The notes under the pieces: model-generated
Seen by the model: only the letters and a program-made list of their open reading frames with translations
What the model was told of the DNA's origin: nothing
The model's database searches: none
Made by a program: the position numbers and the translations under genes
DNA from: Alkalitalea saponilacus
GTDB taxonomy: Bacteria > Bacteroidota > Bacteroidia > Bacteroidales > Marinilabiliaceae
Direction of reading: 5' to 3'
Assembly (NCBI RefSeq): GCF_900168165.1
Contig: NZ_FUYV01000005.1
Coordinates: 62,001-126,000, forward strand
Length of the DNA stretch: 64,000 bases
Part shown: positions 9,710 to 19,070 of the stretch, piece by piece
Numbering within the stretch: position 1 is the stretch's first letter
Layout: each line of letters begins with the position of its first letter

Positions 9710-11179
9710 TTACTTAAAATGCAATCGGCCTGTTTTAATGAATTGCAGAACAAAGTTTATCTCATCTTTTCGAATGATTTTGAATAAATACATGGCAATG
9801 GCCATGAAAGTAATTATTAGAGACTTCAACAACCAGGAGACGGGAATTTCCAGATTAAAAGTCCATATTCCTGCAATCACCATAACCACCCATAACATAA
9901 AAAGTAAAAATAGTTTTCCAATTTGGAAATTAATGGATTCCAGTTTTTTAACCTCTGCATAAAACCAACCCATTCCGATAACCTGTGCAATCAGTGTAGA
10001 AACTGAAGCACCCATTTTTCCATATACCGGAACCAGCGCAAAATTCAAAAGAATATTGATCGCAGCACATGTAACCAAAATAATAGAAATCAATCTGGTT
10101 TTTTTATGCTTGTTGAGAGGTAAAGTTAGCAACTGCCGCCATCCGCTGAAAATCAACCCGGCAATTAGAACAGGAATGAGTATGATAGACTCACGAAAGA
10201 ATTCGGAGCCTGCCGATATAACCATCATGATTTCGGGTGATAACAACACCACCCCTAACCCCCCGAATGTGATCAATATCAGAAACAGCCGTGAAAACCT
10301 GGAATAAAACTGCATGTTTGACTTATCATGCAGGGTTTTAAAAAAGTAGTTGGAATAAGCTGTGATTAGGGATGCTATTACAACCATTTGAACCAGATTG
10401 GCAATTTTAAATGCCATACCATATCCAGCCACTTCTCCAAGATTTTGATATTGATTAATAATATGCCTATCACTTAAAGTTAAAATTGTAGTTAGAATAT
10501 TTGATATGGCCAATGGCAAGCCATATTGAATCATCTCTTTAAGGACATTTACATTAAACTTTGGTTTAATGTGATTTAATATAAATGGAATCAAGGCCAA
10601 AAAAGTGACTCCATGAGCCAACATTTGCGCCATGTAAATACCTTTTAAACCCATTTCACGAAATTCCAGAAAATAAACCGTCATGCCGATTACCAGGAGA
10701 ATATTCAACGAAGTCCAGATTGTTTGCAACTTGGCCCTTTGCTCTAACTTCATTAAATAGAAAGGGACATCATAAAGTAAACGGAAAAAAGATCCGGCCA
10801 GAAAGTACAAAATAATCTCTTCAGAAACCCGGTATCTGAAAACCGTTTCGGACCATATATTAAGTAAAACGGCCACCAGAGCCACCGCTATGAAACTGGT
10901 GAAAAAATTAAACATCCACGTGGTAAAAAAGAGTTCCTTTTTACCACTGCGGCTTTTCATTTCATGATACCATCGCATGAAACCACCTTTAACACCCCAA
11001 CTGGATAGAATCAGAATGAATTGAAAAATGGTTTCAAACAGCGTAACCACACCAAACTCGGTTTCATTGATGTATTTTAAATACAGGGGAAGCAGAATAA
11101 CTCCACTCAGTTTGGTAAGTACATTGCCAATGCCATATATAAAGCCCTGTTTAAAAACAAACTGTACCGGTTGATGCAT
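9710..11179 (-). CDS. Polysaccharide flippase (Wzx/MATE-like, MVF superfamily)
   Basis: A 489-aa polytopic membrane protein of the oligosaccharide flippase type, which moves lipid-linked repeat units across the inner membrane. The opening FVFKQGFIYGIGNVLTKLSGVILLPLY is the typical first helix, with about 12-14 hydrophobic segments in regular spacing and the family phrase AYSNYFFKTL in the middle, and the usual length. It is divergent from the CgeB-like glycosyltransferase and fits a surface-polysaccharide export role with the local glycosyltransferases. No Wzy polymerase was recognised in the window. Confidence 0.9.
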   Translation of the reverse strand: MHQPVQFVFKQGFIYGIGNVLTKLSGVILLPLYLKYINETEFGVVTLFETIFQFILILSSWGVKGGFMRWYHEMKSRSGKKELFFTTWMFNFFTSFIAVALVAVLLNIWSETVFRYRVSEEIILYFLAGSFFRLLYDVPFYLMKLEQRAKLQTIWTSLNILLVIGMTVYFLEFREMGLKGIYMAQMLAHGVTFLALIPFILNHIKPKFNVNVLKEMIQYGLPLAISNILTTILTLSDRHIINQYQNLGEVAGYGMAFKIANLVQMVVIASLITAYSNYFFKTLHDKSNMQFYSRFSRLFLILITFGGLGVVLLSPEIMMVISAGSEFFRESIILIPVLIAGLIFSGWRQLLTLPLNKHKKTRLISIILVTCAAINILLNFALVPVYGKMGASVSTLIAQVIGMGWFYAEVKKLESINFQIGKLFLLFMLWVVMVIAGIWTFNLEIPVSWLLKSLIITFMAIAMYLFKIIRKDEINFVLQFIKTGRLHFK

Positions 11180-11262
11180 GGTTTTTCATTGAGATCAACA
11201 ACAAAAATAAGAGATATCGGCTAATTAACACTCATTAAATTAGCAATTTTAAGTGCTTGTTC

Positions 11263-11270
11263 TATTTTTG
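11263..11270 (+). promoter_or_regulatory. Candidate -7 promoter element (TATTTTTG)
   Basis: Matches the Bacteroidota TAnnTTTG consensus. Transcription would begin only a few bases downstream, at about the TTG codon at 11274, which argues that the following gene really starts further in. Confidence 0.45.
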
Positions 11271-11309
11271 TAATTGCAAATACAAATTATCATCTTACAA
11301 CTTTTTGTT

Positions 11310-12536
11310 TTGAAGGGAAAATTTCTAAAAATATCATCCTACTATCGTGACTTTCTGCAGGATTATTATGTGAAATTCCCGATGGTAAGAATACAGAGCC
11401 ATCAGGAACAGCTTACGCACCTCATGAATCAGTACTTTTCATGGTCGGATAATTACGGCAGGCTACTTTCAGCAAAAGGACTCGAAACCATGGAAGTAGT
11501 TGCCAATGCAACACCATTGCAAAAAGCATGGGCCGCAGAAAATAATCTTAGTGCAACACTAACAGCTGAAGAAATCATTCTGGCTCAAATTGAAGCTTTT
11601 AAACCGGAAATGATATATTTTCAAGACAGCATTACCTTTAATGGCTCATTCATCAACCAACTTAGGAGAAAATTTCCCTTTATTAAAATCTGCATTGGAA
11701 ATATTTGTGCTCCATTTACATCTGCGCAAATTGAATCATTTAAAGCTTTCGACTATTTTACAGTATGTTCCCCGTTTTTTCAGCAACAGCTACGACAGTT
11801 CGGGATAAACAGTGTGGTTATCCCACACGCCTTTGACCAGCGAATACTTGAAAAAACTGAAAAAGAGAATGAATGGCCTTCGGTACCATTCATTTTTACA
11901 GGCTCCATTATCCCAGGTGATGGGTTTCACAGCATACGAACCATGGTACTTGAGCAATTGGTTCGGGAGAACATCCCTTTTTCGTTTTATGGAAACCTGC
12001 CTGATAAAAACAGAATAGCTCTTTTGAAAAAGCAGGCGGCATATCTGGCGGCAACGATGATGGACAATATTGGGTTAAAAATCATCACGGACTGCATAAC
12101 ACCCATAAGAAAAGGGAGAAATCATAGTTCTTTTCCACAACAACTTAAAGTCTCTTCGAAACTCTATAAAATGGTAAAACCACCATTGTTCGGACTTGAA
12201 ATGTTTAAGGCCTTGTCTAAAGCAGAGATCGGATTCAACATTCATGGTGATTGTGCCGGCGATTACGCGGCCAACATGCGACTTTTCGAGACCACCGGAG
12301 TAGGAACTTGTCTTCTTACCGATAACAAAAGTGATCTGAAAAATTACTTTGCACCTGATCATGAAATTGTCACCTATCAATCTGCTGAAGAGTGCATCGA
12401 AAAGGTGAAATGGCTGCTTGAGCATCCTACTGAATTGGAAGAGATCGCCAAAAGAGGTCAGCAAAGAACCCTTTCAGAGCATCATTTTGAGAACCGTGTT
12501 GATTTGTTTTACGATGAACTGATTAAGCATCTGTAA
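11310..12536 (+). CDS. CgeB-like glycosyltransferase
   Basis: A GT-B type protein of the CgeB / Glyco_trans_1_2 group, often found in polysaccharide loci. The C-terminal part shows it best: GFNIHGDCAGDYAANMRLFE, TTGVGTCLLTD, and a last segment with WLLEHPTELEEIAKRGQQRT. The frame is open from 11274 (TTG), but a promoter-like element lies at 11263-11270, so I prefer the in-frame TTG at 11310, which begins MKGKFLKISSYYRDFL, the usual start of this family; this yields 409 aa. The start remains uncertain. A sugar donor cannot be named. It stands between the divergent flippase and the repeat-rich gap. Confidence 0.8.
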   Translation: MKGKFLKISSYYRDFLQDYYVKFPMVRIQSHQEQLTHLMNQYFSWSDNYGRLLSAKGLETMEVVANATPLQKAWAAENNLSATLTAEEIILAQIEAFKPEMIYFQDSITFNGSFINQLRRKFPFIKICIGNICAPFTSAQIESFKAFDYFTVCSPFFQQQLRQFGINSVVIPHAFDQRILEKTEKENEWPSVPFIFTGSIIPGDGFHSIRTMVLEQLVRENIPFSFYGNLPDKNRIALLKKQAAYLAATMMDNIGLKIITDCITPIRKGRNHSSFPQQLKVSSKLYKMVKPPLFGLEMFKALSKAEIGFNIHGDCAGDYAANMRLFETTGVGTCLLTDNKSDLKNYFAPDHEIVTYQSAEECIEKVKWLLEHPTELEEIAKRGQQRTLSEHHFENRVDLFYDELIKHL

Positions 12537-12843
12537 ATAAGAGCGGACTGCAACTAAAATTTGTTAGGTTTATCATAACAATGGGTAACTAACGCTACTT
12601 CTAAGAAATCTGCAACTCGCTGTGAAAAGGAAACTATTGTGCGAACAATAACCCTTTTCAGTTACAACTACTTTCCATTCAGGATATTATTTATTGATTA
12701 GGCTCTAGTTTATAATAGCGTTTTTATTTTCAGAGGGTCTGACAAGGCCAACCTTATGGGATAGGGATTAACACCACGGTCTAAACTCTATAAAAACAAG
12801 GAATTAAGCTGCCCTTCACAGGGCGAATATGAAATACATCGCA

Positions 12844-12870
12844 TCAGCCCAAGGCGTTGCCTTGGGCTGA
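12844..12870. repeat. Perfect 12-bp palindrome with 3-nt loop
   Basis: TCAGCCCAAGGC, loop GTT, and its exact complement. The strongest hairpin of the 12.5-13.6 kb cluster, without a following T run, so more REP-like than terminator-like. Confidence 0.8.
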
Positions 12871-13500
12871 ATTAATTTAGGCTTTCAGCCTGTTGGAAGA
12901 CACAATCTCAATACGCAGTATTGTTTTAGGTTGGATGAAATAAGGCTTGCAGCATTGAAAATACTTTTGGCATTGATGTAGCGCACAGATAAAGTATCTT
13001 GCTTATTGCAACGCCACGGAGTGGCAGATTATTTCAACCCAACGGGAACGTCTTGGGAGTAACCGCAATGAGAATTTACGTCCTGAAAGGGTGTAAGCAA
13101 TATAGCCAGTGTCAAGTCAACCATAAAATGACGGGTTAACCTGGTGCATTTGGTGTTTCCCCCTTGGGAGTTAGGGGGGTGAGCGAGGGAGGTAATCCTT
13201 TTTATCTTCACACCAGATACAAATAATCAGGAAGAACATCATCAAAATATCTCTTTTCAAAATGAGCCTTCTGATGAAAATATTATCATGGATTAGAATT
13301 GCTGTTGCCCTTTCAGGGCTGTGTTATTTTATTTCACAATCCCGGGGATGCACCCCAGGCTATTGATTAAACCCTTTCGGGGTAAGTATAACTATTTAGG
13401 CAAAACTAATTATAGACTCAAAAAATCTAAAAACAATATAGAAAGCATTAGATTAAAAAAGGATCTTACCAAATGAGGTGAGCCCCGATTGATTTGGCAA

Positions 13501-13575
13501 GATATCAGGGCTAACGCCCCTTGATGAATTGGTTCATTGCTTTGCTGCTACGAAGATATCAGGGCTTACGCCCCT
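13501..13575. repeat. Pair of 21-bp direct repeats
   Basis: The unit at 13501-13521 recurs at 13555-13575 with one mismatch, 54 bp apart; each contains an internal AGGGC-N4-GCCCCT inverted repeat. Confidence 0.8.
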
Positions 13576-13630
13576 GCGTTAAACTGAACGAACCATTGTT
13601 AAAATCTTCCCACACAAGAACACGGCTAGA

Positions 13631-15025
13631 TTAGTGAGATGTTTTCGACCCTTTTATAACAGACATAATTTGCTGTCCTGTAACCGATTCTGGATTTTTA
13701 CTCATTATATCCTTCAATAATTTTGGATAAAACTCAGAAACACCGGGATACTCGTCATCCATCAATCGGCAATTATGCCAAAGCAGGGAAAAAACGCCTC
13801 CAAAACGCTCAGCCTCTTCAATGAGTTTAAAAACTGAAGCATTCAAGCCATTTAACCCAACTTTGCGATAATTTAAAGGAGATATCTCCATCATGCTCAA
13901 TGGGATTTCCCATAAATCAAGTTCACGATTTTTTTCCAAATCGTAAAGTTTAAAGGGATAGCAATATCCGTTTCGAAAACCTTCATGGCCAGCAAAAGAG
14001 AGAGAGGTATCATAAGCCAAACCAACAGCCTCCTGGTTCCTGAAAGTTTCAGTGCCGGTGACTCTTAAAAAATGCTGGCGAATGCCAACCGGTTTTCGAC
14101 CAGTTACTTTTTCAAATAGATTAAACTGATACTTTAACTTAAAAGAGTCATTCGCCGAATAATAAGAGCCATGCAATCCGGTTTCAAAACCGAATTCACT
14201 TAATCTTTTGATCAGATTAACCATTCTTTGATCAGTCAACCTATATTGTGAGTCAAGATTTTTATGTTCCCTGTGAAGAAAAAACCAGGTTGATTTAATT
14301 CCCAGATTTTTTTCCAGATTGATCAGATAATCGAAATTCCACCAGGGATCTTTAAGTGCAAGTGGAAATAAATTCTTGAAAACCCCTTTAAAGAAATACT
14401 TTATGGTTTTTCCATACCCAATACTTCGGGGAGCCAGTCCCGATAGCTGCTTAATCTTATATAAAACCTCTTTAGGATGATAGAACGCAACACGATCCAC
14501 ATCATGGCTCAGGAAAAACCCGAAACGGTCAAAAAGCCTCTTTCGCTTAAATGATATCTTATGAAAATGGCAAAAAGCCTCAATTCCCTGAAGTATGGCT
14601 TCAAAATAATAGTTTACCAACGGAATTTCCGGACAACCCAAACGGTACTGAACAGAAACTTCATAACTAAACCTGTCAAACTGATCCCTCTTTCCGGATT
14701 GCTCTGCAACACCGGCCAAAAGATAAAATGAAGACGTTATAAAATCATGATTAAATATGATTTGTCCATATTCATTTAAAGTATAGAATGTATTCAATTC
14801 AGGACTATCCGAAAACAAAACGGGAATCTCTTTTTCAAGAATGCTAATGGAAACCGGGGTTTCGAGAATTTCATCACATAAAGGAAAAATGATGACAGGC
14901 TCTTCCTTATTCGGTAACTTATCGCTGCTCTTTACGAAAAAGAATTTCGACACCACCTCATCATCAGGCTCCCAATGAAATGATAAATGATTTATAATAT
15001 ACTCTATATTTGTGGTATATTGCAT
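13631..15025 (-). CDS. NodB-type polysaccharide deacetylase family protein
   Basis: 464 aa. The N-terminal ~170 residues are the extra region usually found before a NodB fold in Bacteroidota (DUF7033 type); then comes the deacetylase core with the metal-site motif FLSHDVDRV (Asp-Asp), a TGLHGSYYS His motif and GIRQHFLRV, ending in the FSLLWHNCRLMDD segment with its conserved His. It would remove acyl groups from a glycan or a lipid-linked sugar. It lies 5 bp after the AAC(3)-fold acetyltransferase on the same strand, suggesting cotranscription and a shared glycan-tailoring job. No signal peptide is seen, so it probably acts in the cytoplasm or on a membrane-bound precursor. Confidence 0.85.
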   Translation of the reverse strand: MQYTTNIEYIINHLSFHWEPDDEVVSKFFFVKSSDKLPNKEEPVIIFPLCDEILETPVSISILEKEIPVLFSDSPELNTFYTLNEYGQIIFNHDFITSSFYLLAGVAEQSGKRDQFDRFSYEVSVQYRLGCPEIPLVNYYFEAILQGIEAFCHFHKISFKRKRLFDRFGFFLSHDVDRVAFYHPKEVLYKIKQLSGLAPRSIGYGKTIKYFFKGVFKNLFPLALKDPWWNFDYLINLEKNLGIKSTWFFLHREHKNLDSQYRLTDQRMVNLIKRLSEFGFETGLHGSYYSANDSFKLKYQFNLFEKVTGRKPVGIRQHFLRVTGTETFRNQEAVGLAYDTSLSFAGHEGFRNGYCYPFKLYDLEKNRELDLWEIPLSMMEISPLNYRKVGLNGLNASVFKLIEEAERFGGVFSLLWHNCRLMDDEYPGVSEFYPKLLKDIMSKNPESVTGQQIMSVIKGSKTSH

Positions 15026-15030
15026 CTCAA

Positions 15031-15888
15031 TTAAATTATAGATTGAAATCTATTCTTAATAATTTTTACTGCGCTGTGAAACTTCACACTTAGGTAATTT
15101 CCGGTTGAATGATCCCAACGCAAACGACAATCTTTACATGTGGGGTCATTGCAAAAGAAAAAGGCGGGGTCTCTTTTAAGAATCTCTCTTTCAATCCTTA
15201 GGGTTTCGTTCATCTTTGTTAGATAAGCAACACCATTTCCAACCTTTCCTTTTACTAAAATGCCCGCATTTTCATAATGCGGGATAAATTTTGGAAACCC
15301 TTGGGTACATCCTCCTTTGTATTTGGCTTCATACAAGTTCACATTCCCGTCTTCATCAAGATAGTTGATGCCTTCAACTTTTCGCTTCTTATTAAATGGC
15401 AACTCCTCGATGGCCACATGAGCAGTGCCCGTAACGTTGACATTTTCTCCAATGGTTAAATGCCATGCTCCAGCTTCAGCCAATTTCTCTAATGGCTCAT
15501 ATGCCATGCTGTCAGATGTATGTGATTCAATTATATCTCTTGCTGAGCGGCCTATTGCAACAAACTTTTTAACCGGGTGATTGCTGCGTATCATATCAGG
15601 ATGATTTATCATTAAATCAACAATAGCTCCGGCATAAGAAGGAGAATCAGGTTTGCTTAGTACCAATGAATCCTTTTCTGACAAGGGCAGTGGAAAAGCG
15701 TTCAAATATCCATTGGCTATGAGGGCTCCTTTCTCACCAACTGTATCCAACAAAGCTCCCAACAAGGTTCTGGCACCATCTTCCATTAAACCAATTGAAC
15801 GAACTGAAACCATAAGATGCAGAATGGTTCCCGGTTTTATTCCGAGATTAATCAGATCATTCAATAAAATTGCTCTTGTCAAAACCAT
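15031..15888 (-). CDS. AAC(3)-family N-acetyltransferase
   Basis: 285 aa with the fold and motifs of the aminoglycoside 3-N-acetyltransferase family: DLINLGIKPGTILHLMVSVRS at the start, SNHPVKKFVAIGRSARDI around the active-site His, and VTGTAHVAIEELPF. In glycan loci such proteins are commonly acetyl-CoA dependent sugar N-acetyltransferases, so resistance to antibiotics is not implied. A Cys-rich tail near the end (FFCNDPTCKDCRLRWD) is noticeable. It follows the GH115 gene by 33 bp and precedes the deacetylase by 5 bp, so an acetylation-deacetylation pair is possible. The substrate is not known. Confidence 0.82.
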   Translation of the reverse strand: MVLTRAILLNDLINLGIKPGTILHLMVSVRSIGLMEDGARTLLGALLDTVGEKGALIANGYLNAFPLPLSEKDSLVLSKPDSPSYAGAIVDLMINHPDMIRSNHPVKKFVAIGRSARDIIESHTSDSMAYEPLEKLAEAGAWHLTIGENVNVTGTAHVAIEELPFNKKRKVEGINYLDEDGNVNLYEAKYKGGCTQGFPKFIPHYENAGILVKGKVGNGVAYLTKMNETLRIEREILKRDPAFFFCNDPTCKDCRLRWDHSTGNYLSVKFHSAVKIIKNRFQSII

Positions 15889-15921
15889 ATTCGAATAACA
15901 TTATATGTCTCAAAAGGGAAT

Positions 15922-18816
15922 TCATCGTCCAATATACTTGCTTTCAGGTGGCCCTAAATACGATTCTCTCAAACCTCCGGCGTCTATTACAAACTTTTGG
16001 AACACGATTCCTGTATCAACCACCCACAGCTTAAGGGTTTGTTTCCCGGGTTCATTGATATGATGTCGCGATGTTTTAATCTTTATCTGATTGCCAACCG
16101 ATTGCATCCACCAGTCGGCATATTTATAATCGGGAACTATTTCACCTTCATTCATATTAATAATTTGCGGTTTCTCATCGTTAATAGAAATGGCAAATTT
16201 TAAACCGCCTTGCTTTTTAAAATCCTGCGTTGGCGAAAGATAAGCTTCAACTGTTATCTCACCTGCATCAAATACAGTGAATTCGTATTCTACCATGGGA
16301 GAGTTTTCACTAAGGGTTTGAGTCGGAGAGTTAAATGGCTCAACAATAATTGAGGAACTTTCGCGACCAAGGTTCGGGACTACTGTCCAGCAAAGTTCTT
16401 CTGAATCAAATTTATTAGTAAAATTGGCCGCTCCTATTGAAACAACTCCGTTGTTTTCCACAAACCCGGAGGCTTTAGGAAGCTCATTGCGAACCGGAAT
16501 TTTCACCTGATGCTCCTGCCCGGCACCTTTTATCATTATTTCTCCCACCGGGTTTCCATCCGGAACTTTTTCCCAATCAATGCTTACATAAACCCTCTCA
16601 TCGAACTCTATGCTGCCTCCTGTCCCGGATAAGTTTATCCAATCGTTTTTAGCTTCAACCGAATAGATTAACCTGCCTTCTCCCATGTTAAAAATATCCA
16701 CATAGTATTCTTGCTGATTATAGGGGTCAAATTCAGAAAAACTATCGCTGAACGTTGGTTCTCCTTCAATACTAAAACCTGCCCATACGGCCTCGGAGCC
16801 ATACTCAACCTCAAACCCCAGTTTTGGTTTATTTGGTATGTGAATATATGATACAGCGGGCATAATGTTTGCCCGGGGATGATTCCAACTGGTGTATCCA
16901 ATGCGGTTCTGAGACATCATGTGGTTCCACTTGCCGTCTTCCAGATCTTCGTGAAACTGGCGGGTTAGTTCGTCATCCTTAAAAAAGAGATCTCTCACCT
17001 TATCAACATAAATGTTTGTAGAAGCACGTCCCTGTAAAGCATAAAGCCTGTTTTTTGCTGCCGTAACATACAGTTCATTAAGGTTGCTGCTCATCTCAAT
17101 TGGTGATAACACCAATTGATAAAATGCAGATTTATGAGTTTCAGGCATCTGTTCATAGATTTCCTTGCTTCTTTCCAATAACAATCTGAAATCATTAATA
17201 ATCCGATCTGCTTCCCTATAATTTTCGATGCTGTATGTTTCAGGTGATAACATCTCATGCGTTCTGCGAGCATTATATTTTGTATAAAGAGCTATAAGCT
17301 CTGCAATATCATGTTTATGGGTATCTCCAAACTTACGCTCAGCCCAGTTGATGTAGTAGTTTGGCAGATCACCGGCTTGAATTGCTTCCGGATTCCATGC
17401 AAAATCAAGAAAGAAGCTGATAGGGAACTCCATGGGTTTAATATCTCCAACATTAACCAACCACAATTCTTTTACGCCAAAATCGTATGTGATCTTCATT
17501 TGCTCCCACACCCGTTCAATCTGGGTTACATTATGCCATCTGTATGAAACAGGTGCACCGACATAATTGAAATGGTAGTACATTCCAAAACCTGCTTTGT
17601 GATCCAGTTCATGCTCTTTTGGTAATAGACTGACATTTCCCCAATTATCGTTACACAGCAGGATCAAAATATCGTCATCAACGCGCATTCCCTGATCCCA
17701 ATAATCCTGAACTTCCTTGTAAATTGCCCATAGCTGAGGAGTTTCACTGGCTGGTTTACCTGTTACATCAGCTATGATTTCCCGTTGATCGGCAATAATG
17801 GTCTCCAGTAGTTCAGTGGCTGTTTCGTCTGTCATAGCCAGATCGCCATCACCGCGCATTCCAACTGTGACAAAAGTCTCATAATCTCCGATGCGTTCAA
17901 CCCCTTCGCGCCAAAATTCACGAAGATTTTCCTTATTGGTTTCATAATTCCACTCGCCGCCATAAAAATGATTCCACTCGTTATGTGCACGCATCATAGG
18001 CTCATGATGCGTGGTAGAGATAACAATTCCATACTCATCTGCAACCTTAGGGTTTAATGGGTCATCCACATAAAACATTGAAGGTAGCCACATGGCCGGC
18101 CACAAAAAATTGGCTTTACTTCTTAGCAATAATTCATATACGGTAGAATAAAATTTATGGTTAAGGCCTCCAAAATTTTCAATGGCCCAATTCCTAAGGG
18201 CAGGTGCCTCGTCGTTAATAAAAATCCCTCTGTATTTAACGACAGGCTCACCATCTGTATAGGTGCCGGGTTTAATATAAATCTGGTTTTTCTTCTTTAT
18301 AGGCACATCAGCCCAATAATACCATGGTGACACTCCTATTTTTTCCGATACATCATAAATTCCGAAAACAGTTCCCCGTCTGTCACTTCCGGCAATAACC
18401 AGCGCGTTTTCGATGCCGGGGAGTGGATTTTCAACTGTTTTTATAATGAATTTCTCCCATTTACCTTCTAACTCTTGTTTATCAATATGCCCACGATTAA
18501 CCAAATCATCAATCAACTTGCTCTGGCCTAAAGTGCCCGCAATTACAGCATATTTTGCAGTAGAAACCTCATCATACTTTAGTTCCGGCTTTCTTCCGGT
18601 TACCCGATAGATATCTTCCTGTAAATCACCAAATGCTCTTGTAACTGAAGGAGAGTCATCTGAGTTAATTAATAAGGATGCTGTATATTCCATATCGCTT
18701 AAAACAAAAAAGGCCTCGCCTTTTTCTTCAAAAACGTAGGAATTATTTTCAGCCATTCCTGCAAAAACAGAGCAGGTCAGCATGCCTATTAAAAGAATAG
18801 TGGACAGTAATTTCAT
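15922..18816 (-). CDS. GH115 family glycoside hydrolase (probable xylan alpha-1,2-glucuronidase)
   Basis: 964 aa, secreted. GH115 enzymes remove (4-O-methyl)glucuronic acid from xylan. The ATG at 18816 is preferred over 18849 because it begins a good signal peptide (MKLLSTILLIGMLTCSVFAG). The N-terminal domain has GSDRRGTVFGIYDVSEKIG and SPWYYWADVP; the catalytic part shows VKYRGIFINDEAPALRNWA, FLWPAMWLPSMF, TTHHEPMMRAHNEW and VGMRGDGDLAM; a C-terminal C-domain and beta-sandwich region follow (IEFDERVYVSIDWEKVPDG). Length is normal for the family. No SusC/SusD pair or xylanase is close; instead an acetyltransferase and a deacetylase follow on the same strand. Confidence 0.92.
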   Translation of the reverse strand: MKLLSTILLIGMLTCSVFAGMAENNSYVFEEKGEAFFVLSDMEYTASLLINSDDSPSVTRAFGDLQEDIYRVTGRKPELKYDEVSTAKYAVIAGTLGQSKLIDDLVNRGHIDKQELEGKWEKFIIKTVENPLPGIENALVIAGSDRRGTVFGIYDVSEKIGVSPWYYWADVPIKKKNQIYIKPGTYTDGEPVVKYRGIFINDEAPALRNWAIENFGGLNHKFYSTVYELLLRSKANFLWPAMWLPSMFYVDDPLNPKVADEYGIVISTTHHEPMMRAHNEWNHFYGGEWNYETNKENLREFWREGVERIGDYETFVTVGMRGDGDLAMTDETATELLETIIADQREIIADVTGKPASETPQLWAIYKEVQDYWDQGMRVDDDILILLCNDNWGNVSLLPKEHELDHKAGFGMYYHFNYVGAPVSYRWHNVTQIERVWEQMKITYDFGVKELWLVNVGDIKPMEFPISFFLDFAWNPEAIQAGDLPNYYINWAERKFGDTHKHDIAELIALYTKYNARRTHEMLSPETYSIENYREADRIINDFRLLLERSKEIYEQMPETHKSAFYQLVLSPIEMSSNLNELYVTAAKNRLYALQGRASTNIYVDKVRDLFFKDDELTRQFHEDLEDGKWNHMMSQNRIGYTSWNHPRANIMPAVSYIHIPNKPKLGFEVEYGSEAVWAGFSIEGEPTFSDSFSEFDPYNQQEYYVDIFNMGEGRLIYSVEAKNDWINLSGTGGSIEFDERVYVSIDWEKVPDGNPVGEIMIKGAGQEHQVKIPVRNELPKASGFVENNGVVSIGAANFTNKFDSEELCWTVVPNLGRESSSIIVEPFNSPTQTLSENSPMVEYEFTVFDAGEITVEAYLSPTQDFKKQGGLKFAISINDEKPQIINMNEGEIVPDYKYADWWMQSVGNQIKIKTSRHHINEPGKQTLKLWVVDTGIVFQKFVIDAGGLRESYLGPPESKYIGR

Positions 18817-19070
18817 CTGTTTATATTTTTTAGTTACCAGATTGAGCAATCATGAAAATCAATCCTTTGAGCGACAAAACTTACTCGACATGGATGTTAC
18901 ATCATAAAAACCTTAGCGTCAAGCTAAATCATCGTGAATTACACGCTATTACATGTGAATCATGAATGCCGAAACAACGCATTTTGAACAAATTAAAAAC
19001 GAAAATAATTGAAATGATTTACAATTATCCGATAAATATAAGAAAGTTATTAATTATTCATTGTAATGTT

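Larger units (their letters stand above)
12537..13630. repeat. 1.1 kb gene-free stretch packed with short palindromic repeats
   Basis: No credible gene. Palindromes seen: an imperfect hairpin 12623-12660; GCCCT-N4-AGGGC at 12811-12824; a perfect 12-bp stem with 3-nt loop at 12844-12870; AGGCT-N3-AGCCT at 12879-12891; GCCAC-N3-GTGGC at 13013-13025; GCCCT-N3-AGGGC at 13307-13319; an imperfect GGGG-N5-CCCC at 13341-13359; ACCC-N4-GGGT at 13371-13383; and two near-identical units at 13501-13521 and 13555-13575. They resemble the REP-like palindromes found between genes in many Bacteroidota genomes. A 60-codon minus-strand frame (13029-13211) is composed of repeat sequence. Confidence 0.75.

Noticed and set aside
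13029-13211. 60-codon minus-strand frame in the palindrome cluster
   Set aside because: Its sequence is repeat DNA (it contains the C/G-rich element half at 13156-13183) and shows no protein features.
12537-13630. CRISPR array
   Set aside because: The repeats are short, unlike each other and irregularly spaced; there are no spacers of even length and no cas genes.
15031-15888. Antibiotic resistance gene
   Set aside because: AAC(3)-fold proteins in glycan loci are common sugar acetyltransferases; nothing points to drug resistance.
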